Assembly (NCBI GenBank): GCA_965153455.1
Contig: OZ234503.1
Location: 2,480,001 to 2,544,000, forward strand
DNA: 64,000 bases
Direction of reading: 5' to 3'
Source: Sphagnum compactum
Taxonomy: Eukaryota; Bryophyta; Sphagnopsida; Sphagnales
This document shows, in pieces, positions 22,571 to 32,509 of this stretch. The position numbers and the translations under genes were made by a program. The notes under the pieces are model-generated. The model saw nothing but the letters and a program-made list of their open reading frames with translations, ran no database searches and was not told the origin of the DNA. How positions within the stretch are numbered: the stretch's first letter is position 1; the number at the start of each line of letters is the position of its first letter.

Positions 22571-23290
22571 TTTGAGCCCTGTGCATAATGCACAGGTGTG
22601 TGTATTTGACGAGATATATATATATAAGATAATTTTTTATTTTTCTATTTTATTATTATTATTATAAACAAAAAGAAACTCCGAAAACAGAGAACGAAAA
22701 AAAAGATGAAAAGAAAAACACCCCGTCCTCTGTACACTAAATCTTGGGGGTGCCCCCCCGGGGGCCGGACGAATTTGTGCCCCGTGCCTAATGCACAGGT
22801 GTGTGTTTAAAATAAATCAAACATGCACCTAAAACTGCTGGGTCTTTGCCGGTCCTAACCCACCCCATCCGGCTTAAATAGACATCCATCCCCGTCCGGC
22901 TTAAATAGACGGCTGATAGGATGGATGAATTAAAAAATTAAAACTTTATATATATATATATATATATATAAAAGATTATTTTTCATTTTTCTATTTTATT
23001 ATTATTATAAACCAGAAAAAAACACCGAAAACAGAGAACGAAAAAGAAAATGAAAAGAAAAAAACCACGTCCGCTGTACAGTAAATCTTGGGGGTGCCCC
23101 CCTCGGGGCCGGGCATGAGGGGGCGGGGGGGGGGGTTATTTATTTCTGCCAGGGTTTTCTTCCCTGTATGATGCCATCTTCCCTGTATGACGGGACGGAT
23201 GGATAGACGGTTCGGACGGATGGAGGAAATGTCCGTCCGGTCCGTCCGGATTAAGGGGAACCTTGTGCCTAATGCACAGGGCTGTTGAAT
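22571..23290. repeat. Duplicated Helitron 3'-subterminal block
   Basis: Two diverged direct copies lie at about 22,610-22,810 and 22,950-23,285. Each has (TA)n, a TTTTTCTATTTTATTATT run, CCGAAAACAGAGAACGAAAA, the palindrome-like TTGGGGGTGCCCCCC, and a terminal hairpin motif of the type GTGCCTAATGCACAGG. Hairpin copies sit at about 22,578, 22,786 and 23,264. This looks like tandem or nested insertion of related 3' ends. Confidence 0.7.
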
Positions 23291-23359
23291 CCGGTATGTG
23301 TGGCTCTGCCTCGAGAGGTGACTCCGACTGGACAAAGAAAAGAACAAAAAAAAGGAAGA

Positions 23360-23530
23360 GCTCAGGAAAGTCTAAGAATCCTACCATCCTCAATATCCAC
23401 ATCTCTCGAGCAGCTTCCTCTAGGTGCAACTGATCCTGATACTCCAGAAACTCTTCAAGATTGGCAAGCTCTTCAAAGTCTTCAGCAAATTGGACTTGCT
23501 TACCATCAGAACCGGCAAACTTCGAATTCA
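23360..23530 (-). pseudogene. Unrecognised captured coding fragment
   Basis: A protein-like frame on the minus strand has KVWMNSKFAGSDGKQVQFAE followed by DFEELANLEEFLEYQDQLHL and EEAAR. It is acidic and probably helical. I do not recognise it. It lies inside the Helitron-like element among other gene fragments and has no proper start or end, so it is best read as another captured piece. Confidence 0.45.
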
Positions 23531-23989
23531 TCCAAACTTTCCGGAAAGCAGGATCAGTGCATTACAAAATTGACCGAAAAAAAACAAAAAAACGCATTAC
23601 ATGTGGTCATGTGTAAATATTATTCATCATACATGGTGATTATATATGCACCTTCCAGCAAGCAAGCAGCACATGGAGAAACTTTGAAAGTTGGAGAATT
23701 GTCACACAGAGACAATGTTCCTAAGAATGAGAAATGGAAATGATAAAAGAATTCCACCAACATGTCTCCCTCAGTGCAATCACATAACAGCAACAGAGGC
23801 AAGGATTGCTCAAAGACAAAAGGCCAGGGTTTTAGCTTGCAAAAGCAGTGTACACAACTTGAAGCTTGATCAAGGAAGAAACAACAAATTTTGTTTCTAG
23901 ATGTAAATGAAAACTTGCACAGAGATTACTAAAGCTATTTAAATTCCTAAAGTGATGAAGGATTCAAGCAATTGGAATAACTGAGAGGT

Positions 23990-24300
23990 CATTCTTCATG
24001 CTGCCACTGCCGCATGTGCTGAGAGCTCTGACTCTCTTCTTCAGGTCCATAACCATCATAATCTTCCCTGAGCTCACCATTTGAAAAGCTTTTGAAACTG
24101 CTTTGAAAGCCTCCTCTGCACCTGGAACTTTGTTCTTGTCAGGGTGAATCTTTAAGGAAAGCTTCCTATATGCCTTTGGAACATCATCCTCTATGCACCT
24201 TTTCTCCTACCCCAATATCTGATCAAAGTCTGTCGTGCTCTGGATGCTTCTGATGATTTTTGCGTGCTGTTGAAGCTCCACTTTTTCAATTGCAAATCTT
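23990..24300 (-). pseudogene. J-domain (DnaJ) fragment, broken
   Basis: The minus strand encodes QHAKIIRSIQSTTDFDQILG, then an in-frame TAG, then EKRCIEDDVPKAYRKLSLKI and HPDKNKVPGAEEAFKAVSKA. The HPD signature of the Hsp40 J-domain, which stimulates Hsp70 ATPase, is intact. After FQ the frame shifts by one: LREDYDGYGPEEE continues in another frame. The closest family is the plant DNAJB12/DNAJC18-like group (ATJ49 type). The stop codon, frameshift, lack of introns and missing ends show a non-functional fragment captured by the surrounding Helitron-like element. Confidence 0.8.
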
Positions 24301-24391
24301 CATCAGGGAACAATCACCGGACTGAAATCATCTGTGATACATACAATCCCTGAGACAACCTGAGGATTCGTACAACCAAAAATTCATTCAA

Positions 24392-24446
24392 GCCACCTTC
24401 AGGATGTGCTAATTTGTGCATAGCTGTTGGAGCCACCATGATGGGC
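24392..24446 (-). pseudogene. Glycolate/hydroxyacid oxidase fragment
   Basis: A short minus-strand stretch reads PIMVAPTAMHKLAHPEGG, matching the conserved FMN-binding PTAMQKMAHPEGE block of plant peroxisomal glycolate/2-hydroxyacid oxidases. Similarity ends abruptly on both sides, and the plus-strand tubby fragment begins a few bases away. It is too short to function. Confidence 0.7.
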
Positions 24447-24450
24447 TCAA

Positions 24451-24531
24451 GAACAGCAACAGCAGCAGAGTTGTTGGGCTAACATGCCTCCAGAGCTCCT
24501 GCGAGATGTAATTCAGCGGATAGAAGCTAGT
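24451..24531 (+). pseudogene. Tubby-like F-box protein fragment
   Basis: The plus strand reads EQQQQQSCWANMPPELLRDV followed by IQRIEAS. The block WANMPPELLRDVIQRIEAS is the start of the F-box in plant tubby-like proteins (SCF substrate adaptors). Similarity stops after EAS, where WPAR and CAxVCRSWR would be expected. The strand is opposite to its neighbouring fragments, as expected for independent capture. Confidence 0.72.
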
Positions 24532-24589
24532 AATAAAAAAACAAAATTTGCATTAAGGAAAGTAAAAGATTTTACCTGGCCAGAAAATT

Positions 24590-24745
24590 TTGCAATTGCT
24601 GTACTCAGTGGGTCGATAACATACACTGATCTTTGAAATTGAAACTGGATCCAAGAAACCTTTGATGGTGCTCCACAACATTCTAAAGCCTGGACCTGCA
24701 TTAATGATGAACATCAGCAGCAGCAGGGCGGCGGGACCCCCAACC
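24590..24745 (-). pseudogene. SEC14 / CRAL-TRIO lipid-transfer fragment
   Basis: The minus strand reads [20 protein letters not shown] followed by [11 protein letters not shown]. This matches the block in plant SEC14-like phosphatidylinositol transfer proteins (SFH type) that reads FIINAGxGFRxLWNTVKxFLDP. After ISV the match fades. The upstream frame is a poly-Leu/Ala run from CTG repeats, not the normal domain. It is a fragment only. Confidence 0.7.
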
Positions 24746-27700
24746 CCCTTCTCCTCGCTTTGCTTCACTTCAGAAGGCAGCGCGGACGAATCGAACGCAA
24801 ACCAAATTCTGAAAAATAGAAAATGACAGAGAGCGAGCGTGTGGATGCGAGAGCGTGGAATCTGTCCGTCAAGGAGGGATGGGAGGAGGCGGCCTGAAAT
24901 TTTTTAAAAAAATTCTTGGCCAGCAGACAACAAGCAGGCAGATCATTGGGTTCCTTGATTCTCATTCGCACTCCGACATGGCAGATCGATCGCATCACAT
25001 CGCATAATCACTTCGTTGGAGATTAGAAAGCCTAAGATCAACTCCTAATTAGATGTGATGCGCGGGAGCTCGCGACGACGGTTGAGAGGCCATCCCGCAC
25101 CCACATGCACGCGGACACGTGTCTCATCCTTCGACTTGACGTCCTCGGTATACTTAGCTACTGTCTGTGGCTACTGTCCATCGGAGTTAGGGGAAGCTTC
25201 ATTCGCACGGCTTCGGGGGAAGCTTCATTGTTCCTTTACTATAGATAATTTAGTCTTACACTTCACCTTGTAAAATAGTTCATTAGCAATTGAGTCTGGA
25301 ACTGTGTGAAACCCTGCCAAACTTCATCAAAAGAAAGAAAGCACCCAAGAAAGGGAGAGAAAAAGAAACAAGGGGCAAGGACCAAAGTCTGGAACTTGCC
25401 TAGTAGGCTCAATAACTTACTAGAGTTAACCGGAGCACCGACGAGTGCAACCAGTGTTTTTTGTTTTTCTAAGAATTTTTGTGTGTAGTCAGTCAAAGTG
25501 GTAATTTTCAGCCATGTGGAAAGTTTGTAGTCAAAGTGGTGATTTTCATCCATGTGGAAAAAGTGGCGATCATCCTGAGGAAGATTTAGTCAAACCTGGC
25601 TATGAACCAACCAGATATGAAGTACAAAAACCCTAATTATCCTTCAATATCTATGGCTACACACTCAAAACTAAACATAGAAATTTGGTGATTTTCACTA
25701 ATTTTTTCTCCCTCACTTCTGGTGATTGAAAAGTTTGAAAATCACTTCATTTTTCGAATTTTCAATTTTTAATCTCTCTTTTCTTTTTGGCCCAAATTTT
25801 TTCAATACAAAAAAGGCTGACTGCAGTCGATGATTCAGGATGGATGATGATCTATGCATTGTGGAACAATTTGTTTATGGTATTTAATTCACAGAGCTAT
25901 CCATGGTGGTTTGTTCTGTTCTTATAACCAGTGTTTTTCTTTTCAATAATTTTGACGTTTCAGATATTTGGCAAATTTTTCCAATGTTTTAGCAAAATTA
26001 GTTGTTGATTTGCACTTAGAAAAAAATGTCCCAAAAAGACAACTCGCCCCAAGAAATGCAGCTACATACATGCATCACCTGGACCTATCTATTGATCACC
26101 AATTGTTTTGCTTACCTTTATGTACCTACATAGTGACCACTTATATTCCTCTATTTATCTACTTACTTATGATACTTAAAAATAAGCATTGTTTGCCTAT
26201 CATAAGTAGATCATAATATTTAAAAATAAGATTATGTACTTACCTATTATACTTAAAAGTAGGTAATAATTAATAATTACAAACAATAATACCTAGGTAG
26301 TGCAAGGAGGGGCAACAACAGTCTAAAAACTGCCGAAATCCAAAAAAAAAAAATTCAAAACACCTTAAGAAATCAGCTGATTTCTATACATGGTTCAAGT
26401 AGGTAGCCAAAAATATATAACTTTGGATGTTTAGGTTTTTTTCTCCTTTCATATTTTTGCTAATTTAGCCAAATTTGACTAAATTGGCTTGTGGACTACA
26501 TCAGCCTCACCTACATCACAAAATTGAAAACAAAAAAACAAACACCACTGGTCTATAGGATATGATACACCAAGTCCATTGTTGTTCATCCACAACTAAG
26601 TCAGAATAGGTTTCCAATGGATGGTGCATTGCAAGGGGTGCTGCATCACATAATCATCCCTTCTATGGCAACCCTACTTGAAGGGGCAGTTGAAACTTTT
26701 ATCAACCAACTCTTGAAGCTTTTTCTTTTCTTGTTTTTTGAAAACCTCTAAACTTTATTGCTACAAAATAGATATACTGGGTGAGGGAGAAGGCCAGTGC
26801 TCTTTTTTTTCAATTTTCTGATGTCGCTTCATGGTTAGCATCTGAAGAGGGATTTACCACTAAAAATGGAAATAGATATTTAGAACTTGTCTAAATAGTA
26901 AAAAAATTAGTTAACTAATAAATGCTACCAAACTAAAATCAGAGTCCAATTGTGGGGGAAACAAATTCCAAAAAATTTGAAATTTGACAATTTTTTTAAT
27001 GGGAATTTATTTTTTTTTAAAATTCTTATCTTCAAAAAAAATTTTGGACCAAAACAAACCTTGATAAGGGGTGATGAAAAGACATAGGATCCTATCACAA
27101 CTTGACCCAATTAGAAACTAAACCCTTAAATGAACTAGTTTCTTTGATGAAAGTGTTTAAATTGTTTAGATTGGAATGGATTTTTTTTGGTGTTTAGAGT
27201 GTGGACATGTAACTTGATGTAATTAGATTATTATTTATGTAATTATTTAACAGTTAAATTTGATAATTTATTTGGTAGTTGTATTTTATAATGGTTTAGT
27301 CATAGTTTCAATTATGTGCATTAATCCATATATGATAATTCATGTGGAAAGTCATATGAAAATTCGTGTGAAATGTTTTTGTCACATTAATGTGCATTGA
27401 TTCACACACAATAATTCATGTGAAATTTTTTTGTCATTTTATTGTGCATGTGAATTCACATGGGGAACTATGTGATGTGTAAACTTTAAGAAATTTTTTG
27501 TTTATATTTTTTTTGGTTAATATATAAGTGAATGTTTGTGACCTTTGAAAAAACACATTCATTTAATGCAAATAAGTTATTCTATGATTGCAAAATTTTA
27601 TGAAATAAAATTGTGAACATATTGATATTTTAATTTGAAAAATTTCGACATAATTTGTGTGCGTAAAGTCCATGGTAAGATAATGGTGTGACATACTAGT

Positions 27701-30700
27701 TATACATAAACAATAAAAAGATGAAAAAATATTTGTGCAAATAATAACATAAATTTCCATAACTATATAATATACATACATAGTTTCAATTCTAAATCCA
27801 CTTGTGATTTACAGACACAATTAATAAATGTATAGCATCTTAACTATTGACAAGGCTAGTGTGTTTGTGGCGCCTTATTTAAATCACTTCTTTTTTGCTA
27901 AAGGAAATCTTAATATTGATTTAACTTATGATTTCAAGGAAAAACTAAAAAGTGATTGCATCAACTCCCCTTGTCACCTCATTCTTTCCTTTTTCATTTC
28001 TCTAGGTCACTTAATCCAAGAAGCAACCTAGAGAAATATTTATCAGCAAAGCAATCATGCTTACTCTGTTATTTATTAGCCTAAGAATTCATTTCACTTT
28101 TGAAATTTTTTTGACACATGTAATCATTTTTCATTTTCTCAAAAAAAAAGGGTCATTATTATTTCTCTGCTCTTACACTATTGGGAACCACCTGAATGGC
28201 TTTCTTTTCTTTTTTTTAATCCTAAAAAAAGACACTCCCAGTTCAATTACTAGAAAATACATCCTTAATCCCCAAAAAGAAATGGAGGAGGTACAATGCA
28301 CAATCATGGATGATGACATTCTAGCCCATCCTTTACTCCCAAAAACAAGGTATAATTTTCATCGATAATGTAAGATTGCAGTCAGCCATGGAGCTCTAGG
28401 CATCTCTCGTTTGACTTGTATACTGGATTCAAGTACATCCAGGGCCCTTCATTGACAGCTCTCTTCTTCTGCATGGGTTTGCTTGCAACATGCAGGATCT
28501 GACAGCAGCGTCCAGAGTGAAGCAACACCCACCACTGGCTCAGCATGCAGGAAAGATGGTTTGCGGACAAGAAATTTACATGTTTTCATTGCATTCCTGG
28601 GACGACCATGGGAGTTAGCCACAGACATACATACATACTTCCAGTGTTGGCAGTGGGTCCTGGGACTTTGTGAAATAATGTTCTGTCTCACACAGGGTAT
28701 CGAATAATTGAGTTTTGAAAGTCTTAAGAGATGTTTGAAATTTTTACCTTGAGATTTTCCATGGTTTGTAATTCTAGTTCTTAGCAGCTAATTTTTAGTG
28801 CTTAGCTGATAATTTTTAGGGGGAAAGTATATCAATGTTAGTTATTACTTAATATCATGTGTGAAGTGTGAACCAATTGAAATAATGCTTAAAAATTTAA
28901 TGATAACTTGCAATGTTAGAAATTGTAATATTGTGATATATGATACTTTGTTGATTTTCAGGTGATATTATTTGGAAGCCCTTGACACCAAGTCTGGTCA
29001 TACCATTACATCACCAACTTATTATTTTGGTATGATACTTATGAAGTTACATTGATAACTACCCATGTAGGTGAAGGGCTAAATAACAGAGTTTTACAGT
29101 TGAATCGAAAGGTTTTCAATGGATGGTGCCCTGAAGCGTGCTAGGTCGATTGATCCCGACATGCATCATTTCTGCAAGTGAATTATTCTTCTTCAATTCT
29201 GTCACAATCATATTTTTCTCTGATTCCATCTGAGAGTACCCAGATTTTTCCCGATGCAAAGACAAAATGATTGTTTTGACAAATGGGACAAAACATTCTC
29301 TGCTTTGACAACGATTTTTAAAATGACAAATTTGAAATATTGGCCGTCTCATCAGCCCACCATCATCACACCTGATTTTCCAAGACTTTGAAGAGAAAAC
29401 CATTTTACATAGGAGTTTCTTTTTTCTCAGCTGTTTTCCCCTAGAAAAAATCCATGTCAAAACAGACAATGTGTGACATTGTCTTGAGATGTTTCCAAAT
29501 GCAGAGTTACCATGTGGAAAATATGACCGAATGTAATCTAATCTCAATTTCATAATGTTCAACCAGGGTTTTGTTGTTCTACGTTGTGAGATTCATCATT
29601 GAAGCGTGGCGTTCAAGTTGAAATTATGCTGATTGGTTACATCAACCTTCTCTTGGCACCTTGTGATTAGGGTTACTGATGAATAATCCACACCTTGTGA
29701 TAGATAGACATAAAGATATTTCAATTTCACATTATGAATAGTGCACTTCCTGGCTTATTCTCCAGCATAGTGTTAGCAGTCCTTTTTTCTATACTGGTGA
29801 AACTTCACCACAAAGCACTCACAGTTTAGCTCCTTCTCCTTTGTTAAAGGAAATTGTAAGCAAAAACTAAATTAAATCACCTAAATTTCACCCTGGGATT
29901 TGTTGAAGGTTCCAATAAGTAGCCAGACATTTAAGAGGATTCATTAAATCTGTGTACTTTTTACACAGATGGTTAAATTTAGGTATATGGTTAAATTTTC
30001 CTAGGGATGATCCCCCACATTTTCTGCATCCTTTTATTGATGATCACCACTTTGGCTTTGTCACAAAACTCCTTTGAAAAAACACTGATTGTTAGTTTCT
30101 TATGTATATGTTTTGCTTCTTGTTTTTCTTGTAGTTTTGGTTACTCTTTATGTATTTACTAGCTTCATGCTTCTTATACTCTTTGACTTATGCACTAAAC
30201 TGAATAGCTTTTACAATAAAAGCAACAAGACTGCTGGCCCCAGCAGCTTGATGCAGAAGGCAAAGGAAGGTACAAAAGCTACCCATGAATTGAGAAGTCA
30301 AAATACATTGAAAAAAGGTTCATGAATATGGTTGTTGTTTCATGCAGTCTTCCCCTGAGTGGCAGCAGCCTTTTGTTTACTGGCCAAATTTCCCCAAACT
30401 TTTAAAAGAAACAAAATTGAATTTGAAGTTATTTTTGGTGTTTTCAATGCTCAGAAGAAAAAGGGAAAAATGGCCTAACTGCTATATTTGCTTCCAGTGA
30501 GCACCAGAAATATAGCACCAGATGTGGCTAAATCTGCAGAGAGATGATCGTCGCTTTTTCTACATTTTCCTATGGGCAATTGCCATTTAAGTTGCATAAA
30601 AAATTTGCCTTGTAAAACCACCATTGGAAGACCATGCGAACAACATCAAATTATGCAAGCCAACTTTTATTTAGGATGATGCTAAACAACCTTTCAAACT

Positions 30701-30866
30701 TTGCAGGTGGTTAGATCAGCACCTGCCATGGCTTCACTTGATTCTGGCACAAGGTTTGAATATTGTTGATGCTGGAATTTGGTGAAACTAAATCTGACCA
30801 CCACAGCATCCCAGCAGAAGGAACTAGGATATTGGTAGGTACTTGGTCTATCGTTTGAACAATTAT

Positions 30867-30974
30867 GGGTTCAAAACTAGTGAGCAATTGCAAGACAACA
30901 AGTGTGAAAATGGAGATCATGGGTTCAAAACTGGTGAGCAATTGCAAGACAACAAGTGTGAAAATGGAGATCAT
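30867..30974 (+). repeat. 54-base tandem duplication, in frame
   Basis: Two nearly identical 54-base copies (30,867-30,920 and 30,921-30,974) differ by one base. In one plus-strand frame each encodes 18 residues, GFKTxEQLQDNKCENGDH. The surrounding 71-codon frame is unrecognised. The near identity indicates a recent duplication. Confidence 0.85.
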
Positions 30975-31369
30975 GAATTGCACGACAATGCAGGACACCG
31001 TCCAACACCACCCCGCAAAGTTTGTAAGGGGGTGTATAATGTTCCACAACTTTTATGAACACAAAGGTGTGAGTCTTTAAAATTCTTGTGTATACCTACC
31101 ACAGTTTCTCATGTTTCATAGACTATTCTGCATGAGCATCTGACAAGTTTCAAGTCCACCATGTTAAAACTTTATGTGTAGTAACCACAAGATCTACAGA
31201 CAGTATTTTCTAAAAGTTAGCAGACGGTAACATGATAGATAAGCTTGAGTATGAATTGGCCAGACCAGGTGAACCAGCACCCTCACTGGTACTTTCACCT
31301 TCTTGAGTGAGGCCTCTTATTAATGGTTGTATTTTCCCGGAGGAAATTATGAATTTGGAGTGAGAGACT

Positions 31370-31550
31370 TTGATTTAGGGCGACTTTAGATGAGGGTCCA
31401 AGGTCCAGGGACCAATGAATTCAAGCAATCTTATTGGTCAAAGGCATTAAATTGGTCCAAAGGCCTTTCGACAAGGGTCCAAGACCAAACAGTGGCAAAT
31501 TGAGGCTAAACCTGCATGGCACCTGTTTTGGAGGGAAAATCAATTGGTTC
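31370..31550. repeat. Dispersed repeat (partner at 52.3 kb)
   Basis: This stretch shares the order ACTTTAGA, GGGTCCAAGACCAAA, AGTGGCAAATTGAGGCTAAA and AATCAATTGGTT with 52,290-52,480 in the same orientation. There is no coding capacity. Confidence 0.7.
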
Positions 31551-31622
31551 GGACCAAAAAGCAGGCCTCCCACTCCTATTCCTCCTGAAGCTTGGCAATG
31601 TCCTAATGTTTAGCAAATTGCA

Positions 31623-32054
31623 ATGCCACTATCTCTTCTAGTGTTGATTTTGTGTCTTCAACTGACCATCTTCTCTTGCAAACATTTGTTCAATGCTCAC
31701 ACCATTTCTGTTGCCATTGTTTCAATTACTGATTTGGGAATTATGACCTTTGACATTGCCATCTTGCCATCCACTAGTGTGAGGTGCTTTCAACTCGTAG
31801 CCCTTGTGAGTAGCACTTTGCTACTTTCTTCACTACTTGGTTTTGTTTCTACCTTGGGAGCAGCTGTTGTTGCGCATATGGTAGCTTCGCTTTGTTGTGC
31901 CCGCCATCACCATTCACTGTACTCTTGGAAGTATATTTTGGTTGGCTTGGTTTTTATATTTCATATATCCACATCTTTCTTTGCCCACACTCCCTTCACT
32001 ACTTCACATCTTGAAGTCCTCATCTGTTTCACCAATTCTTTTCTGCATATCTAG
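31623..32054 (+). other. Hydrophobic open frame of 143 codons, doubtful gene
   Basis: The frame is highly hydrophobic with several possible membrane segments (for example TLLLSSLLGFVSTLGAAVVA). The surroundings are repeat-rich, there is no recognisable family, and no promoter or splice evidence was seen. It may be chance in T-rich DNA. Confidence 0.15.
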
Positions 32055-32179
32055 ATAGGGAAGATATACCAATGCTAGATGTTATAATTGATTGTGGTAA
32101 TAACCTACGCCCCTATATATATACATAAAGGATTTCAAATGTTCTCAAATTGCATATGTCACCTTATGTTCACAAACTC

Positions 32180-32500
32180 CTATAGACAAGGGGTGTGTCA
32201 CATTGTACCTTGCCATTTACATTGAAAAGTACTGCAAGGCAAAAGAAAGAATTATGGAAACTCAAATATTTCACCATGCAAAAATATTATCTTCAAAACA
32301 TCCTCTAAAAGAAACCAAAATCCTTCAAGATATTATAACTCTATAACTAATCTCAAGTTTCAACACAAGCCAAAATATCATCTTTCAAAAAATCCTCATA
32401 TAAAAATAGACCTATTACCTAGAGGCCAAAATCCCTAAAGCTATTATACTCTACAATGGATCTAAATACAATATCCTTGCCTTGGTAGGCAAGGCCAACA
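32180..32500 (-). repeat. Dispersed repeat family A, copy 2
   Basis: Matches 39,475-39,760 in the same orientation, and about 1,005-1,165 and 40,225-40,580 in the opposite one. Shared blocks include TCTCAAGTTTCAACACAAGC, TAGACCTATTACCTAG and ATATCCTTGCCTTGGTAGGC. Confidence 0.75.
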
Positions 32501-32509
32501 AACTATGAA

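Larger units (their letters stand above)
22567..25245 (-). mobile_element. Gene-capturing Helitron-like element (2.68 kb)
   Basis: On the minus strand the 5' terminus is TCTATAGTAAAGG (from 25,245). The 3' terminus is a perfect 19-base palindrome, CCTGTGCATTATGCACAGG, followed by GCTCAAA and CTAG (ending 22,567). The flanking bases are A on the 5' side and T on the 3' side, the AT target expected of Helitrons, with no target duplication and no terminal inverted repeats. Inside lie fragments of a J-domain gene (-), a glycolate-oxidase-type gene (-), a tubby-like F-box gene (+) and a SEC14 gene (-), plus one unrecognised piece. No Rep/helicase ORF is present, so it is non-autonomous. The 3' third contains a duplicated sub-terminal block (listed separately). 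Termini were judged by eye. Confidence 0.75.
25250..31600. other. Gene-poor AT-rich stretch
   Basis: No gene could be supported. Contents include dispersed repeat copies at about 25,530-25,760 (partner at 51.2 kb) and 26,360-26,510 (partner at 37.6 kb), and a 54-base tandem pair at 30.87 kb. An unrecognised minus-strand open frame of 148 codons runs 29,116-29,562. A protein-like minus frame (PMQKKRAVNEGPWMYLNPVY) near 28.4 kb lacks a visible gene structure. Confidence 0.5.

Noticed and set aside
24513-24768. SEC14 fragment as an exon of a functional gene
   Set aside because: Flanking sequence is poly-Leu from CTG repeats and unrelated gene pieces; the domain is not continued by any phased exon.
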